Both the position numbers and the translations under genes were made by a program. A stretch of 64,000 bases of DNA from Thermus neutrinimicus (GTDB taxonomy: Bacteria; Deinococcota; Deinococci; Deinococcales; Thermaceae), in NCBI RefSeq assembly GCF_022760955.1, contig NZ_JAKTNU010000002.1, forward strand, positions 124,001-188,000. Reading direction: 5' to 3'. Below, piece after piece: positions 45,691-53,931 of the stretch (position 1 is the first letter of the stretch; each line of letters begins with the position of its first letter). The notes below the pieces were generated by a model that was not told where the DNA came from, did no database searches, and was given only the letters and a program-made list of their open reading frames with translations.

Positions 45691-46056
45691 ATGCGCCTCC
45701 TTTACCTGCGGTTCTACCTGGGAAGCCTGGTGGTCCTCTTTGGTTTCTACCTGAGCGGCCACTACCTTTTGGGCTTGCCCTTTCCCACTCCCAGGATGCT
45801 TTTCCAGATCGCCCTGGGAACCGCCTTGGGGATGGGGCTGGGCATCCTTTACCACCGGCTTTGGTCCCTCCCTCCTCCAGGCATCGGTCGCGTGGTGCGG
45901 CTTTTCATCCTCCTGCCCCCAGCCTTCATGCTGGGGATAGGCCTTCTGATCCTGCTCCAGGCCCAGGTGGCCTTGCACTACCTCATTCCCCTGGTGGCCT
46001 GGTTAACCCCCGCCTATGGATCCCCGGAAGATTCCTCCCTTAAACGCCCTTCCTGA
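45691..46056 (+). CDS. Membrane protein of unknown function (3 TM)
   Basis: A 121-residue protein with three hydrophobic helices (LGSLVVLFGFYLSGHYLLGL, IALGTALGMGLGILYHRLW, LFILLPPAFMLGIGLLILLQ). No family recognised. It sits between the symporter and the DUF294 gene; its last 41 nt overlap the latter. Conservation of this place in related loci could show whether it is part of the transport or sensing complex. Confidence 0.7.
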   Translation: MRLLYLRFYLGSLVVLFGFYLSGHYLLGLPFPTPRMLFQIALGTALGMGLGILYHRLWSLPPPGIGRVVRLFILLPPAFMLGIGLLILLQAQVALHYLIPLVAWLTPAYGSPEDSSLKRPS

Positions 46057-47764
46057 AGCGGACCTCGAGACCCTTCTCCACCAGGCCCAGGAGGAAGCCC
46101 ATCCCCCGGGCACCCCGCTTTTGGAACAGGGGGGGGCACCCGCGCAAAACCTCTACCTCCTCCTGGAAGGCCAGGTGGCCCTCCTGGACGGGGAACGGGA
46201 GGTGGGAACCCTGGAGGCGGGGGAGTTCTTCGGCTTCCCTTCCCTCCTTTCCGGCGAACCCCCGGCCCTAAGCGTGGTGGCCAAAACCCCGGTCAAGGTC
46301 CTGTCCTTTCCCAAGGAGGCCTTCCAAAGGCTACTGGCCCACCCGGAAATCGCCCGCTTCTTCGGCCAGGGCCTCGTGGAGAGGGTGCGGCTTCGCATGG
46401 ACCTAGAACCCTCCCTCTTGGCCCCGGTGGGAAGCCTGGTCCGCCGTTCCCCTTCCTTTATCCCCCCTTCGGCCACGGTGGAAGAGGCCGCCCGAAGGAT
46501 GCGCCAAGAGGGCATCTCCAGCCTGCTGGTGGAGGGGGAACCCTTGGGCATCCTCACGGACCGCGACCTGAGAAACCGGGTCCTGGCCGAGGGCCGCCCC
46601 CCTTCCACCCCCGTGGGGGAGGTGATGACCGCCCCCCTTTTCTCCCTTCCAGCGGACACCCCCATCTATGAGGCCCTGGCGGCCATGGTGGAGCGGGGCA
46701 TCCACCACCTGCCCCTTACGGAAGGGGGGCAGGTGGTGGGGGTGGTCACCCATACCGACCTGCTCCTCAACCAGGCCCAAAGCCCCTTGGTCCTCCTCCG
46801 GCGGATCGAAAGGCTGGAGCTTTCCCGGTATGGCCTCGAGGTGGCCTCCTTGGTGGAGGGCCTTTTCCAACGGGGCCTGGGCGGGGTGGAGATCGGCCGG
46901 GTGGTGGCCTCCTTGAACGACGCCCTCATCCGCCGGCTGGCCAAGGAAGCGGAAAGGGCCTTGGGCCCGGCCCCAGTTGCCTATAGCTTCATGGTTTTCG
47001 GCTCCGAGGGGCGAAGGGAGCAGGCCCTCTTGACGGACCAGGACAACGCCCTGGCCCTGGAAAGCCAGGATCACGAGGCCTACTTCCAGGCCCTGGCGGA
47101 GCACGTGGTGGGGGGGCTTATCCGGGCGGGGATCCCCGAGTGCAAGGGGGGATACATGGCCACCCGCTGGCGCAAAACCCTGGGGGAATGGCAGGAAACC
47201 TTCCGCCGCTGGATGGAGGCCCCCGAGCCCCAGGCCCTCCTGGAAACCCAGATCTTCTTTGACCTGCGCAAGGCGGCGGGTAGCCTTTCCCTAAAGCCCC
47301 TGGAGGAGACCATCCTGGAGGGCAGCCGGAAGGGGGTCTTCCTTTACCACCTGGCCCGGGCCAGCCTGGAGTTCCGCCCTCCCTTAGGCCTCTTCGGAAG
47401 GGTGCGCACGGAGGAGGGCTTTGTGGACCTCAAGCGCCACGCCATTGCCCCCATCGTGGCCCTGGCCCGGCTTTACGCCCTCACGGCGGGGAGTCTGGCC
47501 AAGGGGACGGTGGAGAGGCTCAAGGCAGCAGCCGAGGGTGGGACCTTAAGCCAGGAGGGTGCGGAAAGGCTGGAAGAAGCCTTCCGCTTCTTCTTTACCC
47601 TGCGCCTAAGGCACCAGCTTGCGGCTTTGCACCAGGGAAAGCCGGTGGAAAACCGGGTGCTCTGGGCTAGCTTAAGCCCCGGGGAGAAGCGCAAGGCCCT
47701 CGAGGGTTTCCGGACCATCGCCGAGATGCAGGAGAGCACCGCAAGCCGCTTCCAGTTGCGATGA
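46016..47764 (+). CDS. cNMP-binding / CBS-pair / DUF294 nucleotidyltransferase
   Basis: A 582-residue cytoplasmic protein with three parts: a cyclic-nucleotide-binding-like fold (about 5-125; LLEGQVALLDGEREVGTLEAGEFFG), a CBS pair (about 145-260; PSATVEEAARRMRQEGISSLLV and ILTDRDLRNRV, then GVVTHTDLLLNQ), and a DUF294 nucleotidyltransferase with FGSEGRREQALLTDQDNAL (GSxGRxEQ...DxD) plus its C-terminal domain. This family regularly accompanies VC_2705-type symporters. It is presumably a nucleotide-sensing regulator of the transporter or kinase; the target of the transferase is unknown. The R-x-x-x-A phosphate cassette of classical cAMP receptors is not evident. Confidence 0.92.
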   Translation: MDPRKIPPLNALPEADLETLLHQAQEEAHPPGTPLLEQGGAPAQNLYLLLEGQVALLDGEREVGTLEAGEFFGFPSLLSGEPPALSVVAKTPVKVLSFPKEAFQRLLAHPEIARFFGQGLVERVRLRMDLEPSLLAPVGSLVRRSPSFIPPSATVEEAARRMRQEGISSLLVEGEPLGILTDRDLRNRVLAEGRPPSTPVGEVMTAPLFSLPADTPIYEALAAMVERGIHHLPLTEGGQVVGVVTHTDLLLNQAQSPLVLLRRIERLELSRYGLEVASLVEGLFQRGLGGVEIGRVVASLNDALIRRLAKEAERALGPAPVAYSFMVFGSEGRREQALLTDQDNALALESQDHEAYFQALAEHVVGGLIRAGIPECKGGYMATRWRKTLGEWQETFRRWMEAPEPQALLETQIFFDLRKAAGSLSLKPLEETILEGSRKGVFLYHLARASLEFRPPLGLFGRVRTEEGFVDLKRHAIAPIVALARLYALTAGSLAKGTVERLKAAAEGGTLSQEGAERLEEAFRFFFTLRLRHQLAALHQGKPVENRVLWASLSPGEKRKALEGFRTIAEMQESTASRFQLR

Positions 47765-47937
47765 AGGAGAGGCCCTTTGCCCTTTTCCTCCTGGCCCTTT
47801 TCCTTTTCCTCTTCCCCGTAAGCCTGATCTTCCCCATGCCCCTGGGGCCTTGGGGCCTTCCTCCCCTTTACCTCTACCTCTACGCCTCCTGGGGCTTGGT
47901 GGTGCTTCTGGCCTACCTCCTATTCCGCCGGCCATGA
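47761..47937 (+). CDS. Small membrane protein (58 aa)
   Basis: The frame MKERPFALFLLALFLFLFPV continues with IFPMPLGPWGLPPLYLYLYA and ends LLAYLLFRRP, giving two membrane helices joined by a Pro-rich turn. ATGA overlaps at both ends (47761 with DUF294, 47934 with the kinase) argue strongly that it is translated. Small proteins of this type accompany SSS transporters elsewhere; here it precedes the SSS-kinase, so it may be its membrane partner. Confidence 0.8.
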   Translation: MKERPFALFLLALFLFLFPVSLIFPMPLGPWGLPPLYLYLYASWGLVVLLAYLLFRRP

Positions 47938-50435
47938 ACCCTTTCCTTCTCCTCCTAAGCCTTTTCCTCTACCTGGGCCTCCTCTTCCTGGTGGCCCTCC
48001 TGGGGGAGGGGCGGGGGCGGGCTTGGGTCCAAAGCCCCTGGGCGTACACCCTTTCCCTGGCGGTCTACGCCACCGCCTGGACCTTCATGGGAAGCGTGGG
48101 CCGGGCGGCCACGGAGGGGGCCAGCTTTCTTCCCATCTACCTGGGACCCACCCTGGCCCTTCTCCTGTGGCCGTTTCTCCATGAAAGGTTGCTTTCCCTG
48201 GCCCGAGCCCACCGCCTCACCTCCTGGGCCGACTTCCTCTACCTGCGCTTCGGCCATAGCCTCCTGGGCCCCCTGGCCGCCGCCTTTTTGGTGGTGGGCC
48301 TGCTTCCCTACCTGGCCCTGCAGCTAAAGGCCATCGCCCAGGCCTTCCTCTTCCTCCGGGGCGAGGAGGAGCCCCTGGCAGACATCGCCTTGCCCACCGC
48401 CTTGCTCCTGGCCCTCTTCGCCATCCTCTTCGGCACCCGCCGCCTGGACCCCTCGGAACGGCATCAGGGCCTGGTGCTGGCGGTGGCCTTTGAGTCCTTC
48501 GTGAAGCTTATCGCCCTCCTCCTCGTGGGAGGGGTGGTCCTTTGGCAACTGGGAAACCCCTTTCCCAGGGTCCAGGGCCATCCCGAGCTCCTCCCCCTCC
48601 TCCTTCCCCAGGAGGGCCTTACCGGCCACCTGGAGTGGAGCAGCCTGGTGGTCCTTTCCGGCCTGGCCTTCCTCTTCCTGCCCCGCCAGTTCCACGTGAG
48701 CGTGGTGGAGAACACTGACCCCCAGCACCTCCGCCTGGCGGCCTGGGCCTTCCCCTTGTACCTGCTCCTCATCAACCTGCCCGTCCTTCCCCTGGCCCTT
48801 TGGGGCCGGCTCCTCCTGCCCCAGGGAAACCCGGACCTCTACGTGCTGGCCCTACCCCTCGAGCTTGGCAACGCCCCCTTGGCCCTTCTGGCCTTCCTGG
48901 GCGGGGTTTCAGCGGCCACGGCCATGGTGGTGGTGGAAAGCCTGGCCCTTTCCATCCTCATCTCCAACCACCTCCTCTCCCCCCTTCTCCTCCGTTTCCG
49001 GGCCCTAGGAAGCCTCCTCCTCTGGCGCAGGATCTCCATCCTGGCGGTGATGCTCCTGGCCTACCTCTACTTCCGCCTGGCGGGGGAGGCCTATGCCCTG
49101 GTGGCCATGGGCCTCATCTCCTTTGTGGCCGTGGCCCAGCTGGCCCCAGCGGGGCTCTTAGGGCTCTACTGGAAGGGGGCCACTCCCCAGGGGGCCTTGG
49201 CGGGTCTTCTGGGGGGAATCCTCCTCTGGGCCTATACCCTTTTCCTCCCAGCCCTGGCCCGCTCGGGCTGGCTCCCCGCCTTTTTCCTGGAGGGCCCCCA
49301 CCCCCTTTTAAAGCCGGAAGGGCTTTTGGGAATCCAGGGCCTGGATCCCGTGGTCCACGGGTTTCTGGCGAGCCTTACCGTAAATCTAGCCCTCACCCTG
49401 GGGGTTTCCCTCTTCACCCGGCGGAAGGCCTTGCAGGAGGAGCGCACAGGGGAGGTGGAGGAGCTCGCCGCCCTTCTCCGGCGGGTTTTGGGGCCCGAGG
49501 CGGAGGAAAACTTCCGCCGCCAGGCCCAGGCCCTCCCGGGCCGGGAAGCGGCAGGGCTCGCGGAAACCCTTCTGGCGGGGTCCGTGGGGCCTGCCACTGC
49601 CAAGCTCCTCCTCCTCTCCGTCACCCGGGAGGCTCCCCCGGAAGCCCTGCGGGAGGAGGTGGAGGAGGCGGCCCGGGAATCCCGGGAACTTCGGGCCTAC
49701 GCCCAGGCCCTCGAGGAGGCCAGGAAGGAGCTTGCCGAAGCCTATGAGCGCCTGAAGGCCCTGGACCAGGCTAAGGATGAGCTCCTGGCCGCGGTGTCCC
49801 ACGAGCTCAAAACCCCCCTCACCGCCGTGCGGGCCCTGGCGGAGATCCTCGAGGCCAACCCCGGCCTCCCTGAAGAGGAGCGTGGGCGCTTCGTTTCCCT
49901 TTTGGCTAAGGAAACCGCCCGGCTCTCCCGCCTGGTGGAGGAGGTCTTGGCCTACACCCGGCTTCAGGCGGGGGTGCCCCTCTCCCGTGGCCCCACGGAC
50001 CTTCGGGCCCTGGCCGAGGAAGCCCTGGCCCTGGTGGAACCCCTGGCCCGGGAAAGGGGCATTGCCCTAGAGTCGCAACTGGTGGGGGTCCAAGCCCTCA
50101 CGGACCGGGACCGGGTCCTCCAGGTGCTTTTGAACCTCCTCCACAATGCCCTGCGCCACGCCCGCAGCCGGGTGCGCCTGGAGCTTACCCTCGCCAACCA
50201 AGAGGCCCTTTTCCGGGTCTTCGACGATGGTCCCGGAGTACCCCCCCAGGCCAGGACCTTGGTATTCGAACCCTTCCAGAGCTTCTCCGGAGGCACGGGC
50301 CTTGGCCTTTTCCTGGCAAGGAGACTCGTGGAAAGCCTAGGGGGACGGATCTTTTTGGAAGAGGGGGAGGGGGCCGCCTTCGCCTTCACCCTTCCCCTGG
50401 AGGTGGAGCATGAGGATTCTGGTGGTGGACGATGA
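47934..50435 (+). CDS. CrbS-like SSS-STAC sensor histidine kinase
   Basis: An 833-residue protein. Residues 1-500 form an SSS-transporter-like domain of about 13 helices (PWAYTLSLAVYATAWTFMGSVG, FLPRQFHVSVVENTDPQHLR). Then comes a STAC-like stretch (LLRRVLGPEAEENFRRQ, LAETLLAGSVGPATAKLLLL), a coiled coil, the H-box AAVSHELKTPLTAVRAL (His623) and an ATPase domain with NLLHNALRHA, FDDGPGVPP and GTGLGLFLARR. This is the architecture of CrbS, which controls acetyl-CoA synthetase in Vibrio and Pseudomonas. No PAS domain is seen between STAC and H-box. It is coupled to the REC protein by a 26-nt overlap. Acetate or another substrate passing through the SSS part is the inferred signal. Confidence 0.92.
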   Translation: MNPFLLLLSLFLYLGLLFLVALLGEGRGRAWVQSPWAYTLSLAVYATAWTFMGSVGRAATEGASFLPIYLGPTLALLLWPFLHERLLSLARAHRLTSWADFLYLRFGHSLLGPLAAAFLVVGLLPYLALQLKAIAQAFLFLRGEEEPLADIALPTALLLALFAILFGTRRLDPSERHQGLVLAVAFESFVKLIALLLVGGVVLWQLGNPFPRVQGHPELLPLLLPQEGLTGHLEWSSLVVLSGLAFLFLPRQFHVSVVENTDPQHLRLAAWAFPLYLLLINLPVLPLALWGRLLLPQGNPDLYVLALPLELGNAPLALLAFLGGVSAATAMVVVESLALSILISNHLLSPLLLRFRALGSLLLWRRISILAVMLLAYLYFRLAGEAYALVAMGLISFVAVAQLAPAGLLGLYWKGATPQGALAGLLGGILLWAYTLFLPALARSGWLPAFFLEGPHPLLKPEGLLGIQGLDPVVHGFLASLTVNLALTLGVSLFTRRKALQEERTGEVEELAALLRRVLGPEAEENFRRQAQALPGREAAGLAETLLAGSVGPATAKLLLLSVTREAPPEALREEVEEAARESRELRAYAQALEEARKELAEAYERLKALDQAKDELLAAVSHELKTPLTAVRALAEILEANPGLPEEERGRFVSLLAKETARLSRLVEEVLAYTRLQAGVPLSRGPTDLRALAEEALALVEPLARERGIALESQLVGVQALTDRDRVLQVLLNLLHNALRHARSRVRLELTLANQEALFRVFDDGPGVPPQARTLVFEPFQSFSGGTGLGLFLARRLVESLGGRIFLEEGEGAAFAFTLPLEVEHEDSGGGR

Positions 50436-50769
50436 GGAAAGCATTCTGGTGCCCTTGGAGTTCCTCTTGAAGAAGGCGGGGCACGAGGTGGTTCTGGCCC
50501 GCACGGGGGAGGAGGCCCTAAAGGCCCTATCCCAAGACGCCTTCGACCTCATGGTGCTGGACCTCATGCTTCCGGGAATGGATGGCTTCGCCGTTTTGGA
50601 GCGGACCAAGGCCCTACCCCAAAGGCCCAAGGTCCTGGTCCTCACCGCCCGGGGGCGGGAGGCGGACCGGGCCAAGGCCTTGGCCCTGGGAGCCGAGGCC
50701 TTCATGGCCAAGCCCTTTGGCATCCAGGACCTCCTTTCCCAGGTGGAAGGGCTCTTGGGGGGAAGATGA
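50410..50769 (+). CDS. REC-only response regulator
   Basis: A 119-residue receiver domain without output domain: acidic pocket D7/D8, phosphoacceptor Asp51 (VLDLMLPGMDG), Thr79 (LTARG) and Lys101 (MAKPFG). It must act through protein contacts, for instance on the exonuclease-sensor protein or another regulator. In Proteobacteria the CrbS partner CrbR has a LuxR HTH, so this output differs. It overlaps both the kinase gene and the next gene (ATGA). Confidence 0.93.
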   Translation: MRILVVDDEESILVPLEFLLKKAGHEVVLARTGEEALKALSQDAFDLMVLDLMLPGMDGFAVLERTKALPQRPKVLVLTARGREADRAKALALGAEAFMAKPFGIQDLLSQVEGLLGGR

Positions 50770-52673
50770 GGGAGACGTTACGCTTTTTGGGAGCCCTCCT
50801 CCTGGGCCTCCTCCTGGTGGGGGGGGCCGTGGGCCTGGGCCTTTTCCTCCTCCTTCAGGGAGAGGAGGACCTGGGGAAGGAACTCCTCCGCCTGGCCCAA
50901 AGGAAGCTACCCCTGCTCCTTTTCTTGGGCTTCCTCTTCACCCTGGTCCTGGCCGTTCTGCTCTACCCGGTCTTCCTGGGCTACCTGGCCGCCACCCGGG
51001 CCCTGGGCCAGGAGGCGGAGATCGTCCTGGCCAACCCCGGCCACCGCTTGCGCCTTCGGGGACCCTTTGAGCTCAGGGCCCTGGCGGACCTCATCAACCG
51101 CCTGGCGCAGGAAAAGGAGGCCTTGGAGAAGGAGGTGGCAACCCGCATCGCCGAGGCGAAATCCCTCCTGGAGGAGGAAAGGAGGAAGCTGGCCGCCCTC
51201 ATCGGCCACCTTCCCCACGGGGTGGTGCTGGCCAACCCCAAGGGCCAGGTCCTCCTCTACAACCAAGGAGCCCGGGAGCTATTGGGGGAGGGCCTGGGGG
51301 TGGGCAAAAGCCTCTTCGGCCTCCTGGACCGGGGGCTCATGGTCCACGCCCTGGGGCTACCAGGGGAAAGGTTCTTAACCCAGGGCCCCAAGGGGACCCT
51401 TTGGCTCCAGGTGGTGCCCCTGGAGGGGGAGGAAGGGTTTTTGGTCCTCCTGGAGGAGGCCCGGGAACAGGGAGGGTGGGATGCCGCCCTCCTCCACCGC
51501 CTAAAGGACAAGCTGGCGGGGCTCAAGGCCTTAGCCGAGACCCTGGAGCAGGAGGCCAGGGGAACCCCCCTCGAGCCCCTCCTCAAGACCGCCACGGCCA
51601 CCGCCCTGGAGCTCAGCCAGCTGGTGGCCTCTTGGGAAGCCCCGTCCCAGGCGGCGGAGGTATTGGCGGAAGACCTTTTAGCCCTCCTGGCCCAGGCCCT
51701 GGAGCGGGAAACAGGGGTTTCCCCAGGGTTCTCCCTGGAGGAGGAGGCCAGGGACCTCCTGGTCCAGGCGGACACCTATGCCTTGGCTCGAGGGCTGGCA
51801 GCCGCCCTAAAGGACGAGGAGGAAGCCTTCCTGGAGGGAAAGCGTGAGGGCAACCTGCTCCACCTCATCCTCGCCCTGCCCAAGCCTCCCCCAGGGCCCG
51901 CCCACCCCGACCTTCCTCCTCTCCTGAAGGAGGCGGTGGAGCGGTCCGGCGGGAGCGCCTGGTGGGCGGGAGCCCGCCTTCACCTCCTCCTCCCCGCCCG
52001 GGAAGCACCCCGGCTTCCCGCCAAGGCGGGCCCTCCCCCCCGGGCCGAGGTCTTTGACCTCTCCCTGCTCCATGCCCCCGAGGAGCTGGAGGAGGCTCCC
52101 CTGGAGGGCCTCCTCTACACCGCCTTCGACCTGGAAACCACGGGCCTGGATCCGGAAAAGGACGCCATCATCGCCCTGGGGGCGGTCCACATCCTGGGGA
52201 AAAAGGTGCTCCGCCACGAGATCTTCGAGGCCCTGGTCAACCCCGGACGCCCCATCCCCAAGGCTTCCACCGAGATCCACGGCCTCACCTGGGAGATGCT
52301 GAGGGAAAAGCCCAAGCTGGAGGAGGTGCTCCCGGGGTTTCGCCTGTTCCTGGAGGACACGGTGCTCCTGGCCCACAACGGGGCCTTTGACATGGCCTTC
52401 CTAAGGCGGGTGGGCCTCCACCAGCCCCCTTTGGTGGACACCCTGCTCCTTTCCCACCTGCTCTTCCCCGACCTCCAGGACCACCGCCTGGAAACCCTGG
52501 CGGAGCGCTTCGGCGTGCCCGTGATCGGCCGGCACACCGCCTTGGGGGACGCCCTCATGACCGCGGAGGTCTTCGCGGGCATGGTCCCCCTCCTAAAGGC
52601 CAGGGGCTACCGCACCCTGGGGGAGGTGCTCAGGGCCTGCGCCAGGTTGCCCCTGGCCAGGCTCAAGTACTGA
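50766..52673 (+). CDS. Membrane sensor fused to DEDDh 3'-5' exonuclease
   Basis: A 635-residue protein. Two N-terminal helices (about 8-30, 46-70) are followed by a HAMP/coiled-coil stretch (to 145), a PAS-like domain (about 140-230: LIGHLPHGVVLANPKGQVLLYNQGARELLG), a degenerate kinase-like helix region (LLHRLKDKLAGLKALAETLE, no working ATP boxes seen), and a DnaQ-like exonuclease (about 450-630). The DEDDh residues are all present: D455 and E457 (FDLETTGL), D542 (NGAFDMAFL), H590 and D595 (HTALGDALM). It ends the symporter operon, an arrangement in which exonucleases are known beside VC_2705-type symporters. Nucleic-acid or nucleotide substrate unknown. Confidence 0.88.
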   Translation: MRETLRFLGALLLGLLLVGGAVGLGLFLLLQGEEDLGKELLRLAQRKLPLLLFLGFLFTLVLAVLLYPVFLGYLAATRALGQEAEIVLANPGHRLRLRGPFELRALADLINRLAQEKEALEKEVATRIAEAKSLLEEERRKLAALIGHLPHGVVLANPKGQVLLYNQGARELLGEGLGVGKSLFGLLDRGLMVHALGLPGERFLTQGPKGTLWLQVVPLEGEEGFLVLLEEAREQGGWDAALLHRLKDKLAGLKALAETLEQEARGTPLEPLLKTATATALELSQLVASWEAPSQAAEVLAEDLLALLAQALERETGVSPGFSLEEEARDLLVQADTYALARGLAAALKDEEEAFLEGKREGNLLHLILALPKPPPGPAHPDLPPLLKEAVERSGGSAWWAGARLHLLLPAREAPRLPAKAGPPPRAEVFDLSLLHAPEELEEAPLEGLLYTAFDLETTGLDPEKDAIIALGAVHILGKKVLRHEIFEALVNPGRPIPKASTEIHGLTWEMLREKPKLEEVLPGFRLFLEDTVLLAHNGAFDMAFLRRVGLHQPPLVDTLLLSHLLFPDLQDHRLETLAERFGVPVIGRHTALGDALMTAEVFAGMVPLLKARGYRTLGEVLRACARLPLARLKY

Positions 52674-52683
52674 CCGCGAGGCC

Positions 52684-53931
52684 CTAACCCAGGCGGAGGG
52701 CCTTGTGGCCTATGTCCTTCCGGTACTGGGCCCCGGGGAAGCCCACCTGGGGAATGAAGCCATAGGCCCGGGAAAGGGCCTCCTCCAGGGTCTTCCCCAA
52801 CCCCACCACGTTCAGAACCCGCCCCCCCGCGCTCACCAGCCTGTTCCCTTCCCACCGGGTCCCCGCGTGGAAGACCAAGACCCCTTCCGGCGGCTCAGGA
52901 ACATGGAGGGGAATGCCCTTCCGCGGGCTTTCCGGGTAACCGGGGGCCGCCAGGACCACGCAGGCGGAGGCCCCCTCCCGCCAGGCAAGCTCCGTTCCCT
53001 TAAGCCGCCCCTCCGCCACCCTCAGGGCCAGATCCACCAGATCATTCCGCAAAAGGGGCAGGATGGCCTGGGCCTCGGGGTCGCCAAAGCGGGCGTTGAA
53101 CTCCAGCACCTTGGGGCCCTCCCGGGTCAGCATCAAACCGGCATAGACCACCCCCCGGTAAACCACCCCTTCCGCCCTCAGACCCTGGATCAGGGGTTTC
53201 AGGATCTCCTCCTCCACCCGCCTCAAGGTGGCGGCCTCCATGGGGTAAGGGGCCACGGCCCCCATGCCCCCGGTCATGGGCCCCTGGTCCCCGTCCAACA
53301 GGCGCTTATGGTCCTGGGAGGGGAGGAGGGGCAGGATGGTCTCCCCGTCGGTTAGGGCCAGCACCGTGGCCTCGTCCCCCTCCAGGTATTCCTCCACCAC
53401 CACCTCCCCTCCCTCGGGGCCGGAGAGAAGGTTGAGGATGGCCTGCTTGGCCGTGTGCAGGTCAAAGGCCACCGTCACCCCCTTGCCCCCCGCCAGGCCG
53501 GAGTCCTTGATGACGATGGGCACACCCACGCCCTCCACGTACTCCAGGGCCAGCAGGGCATCCTGGAATACCCGGTACCGGGCCGTGGGAATGCCGTGGC
53601 GCTCCATGAGCCCCTTGGCGAAGGCCTTGGAACCCTCGATCATGGCGGCCTTCTGGGTGGGGCCAAAGAGCAAAAGGCCCCGCTTCTGGAAGGCATCGGC
53701 GATGCCCTCCACCAGGGGCGCCTCGGGACCCACCAGGGTAAGGTCTATCCCCTCGCCCAAAGCCCAGTCCGCCAGGGCTTCCACATCCCCATTCCAGGGA
53801 ACCAGCTCCGCCAAAGCCGCCATCCCGGCATTGCCAGGGGCGGCGTAGAGCCGATCCACCAGGGGGCTTTGCGCCGCCTTCCAAAGGAGGGCGTGCTCCC
53901 GCCCCCCGGAACCCACCACCAGCACCTTCAT
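52684..53931 (-). CDS. purD: Phosphoribosylamine-glycine ligase
   Basis: A 415-residue ATP-grasp GAR synthetase, second step of purine synthesis. It starts MKVLVVGSGGREHALLWKAAQ, has LTLVGPEAPLVEGIADAFQ, KDSGLAGGKGVTVA (ATP grasp), VVEEYLEGDEATVLALTDG and EFNARFGDPEAQAILPLL. The ATG at 53931 overlaps the purN stop (ATGA), whereas the longer frame is read-through. The 3' end converges with the exonuclease gene. Confidence 0.96.
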   Translation of the reverse strand: MKVLVVGSGGREHALLWKAAQSPLVDRLYAAPGNAGMAALAELVPWNGDVEALADWALGEGIDLTLVGPEAPLVEGIADAFQKRGLLLFGPTQKAAMIEGSKAFAKGLMERHGIPTARYRVFQDALLALEYVEGVGVPIVIKDSGLAGGKGVTVAFDLHTAKQAILNLLSGPEGGEVVVEEYLEGDEATVLALTDGETILPLLPSQDHKRLLDGDQGPMTGGMGAVAPYPMEAATLRRVEEEILKPLIQGLRAEGVVYRGVVYAGLMLTREGPKVLEFNARFGDPEAQAILPLLRNDLVDLALRVAEGRLKGTELAWREGASACVVLAAPGYPESPRKGIPLHVPEPPEGVLVFHAGTRWEGNRLVSAGGRVLNVVGLGKTLEEALSRAYGFIPQVGFPGAQYRKDIGHKALRLG

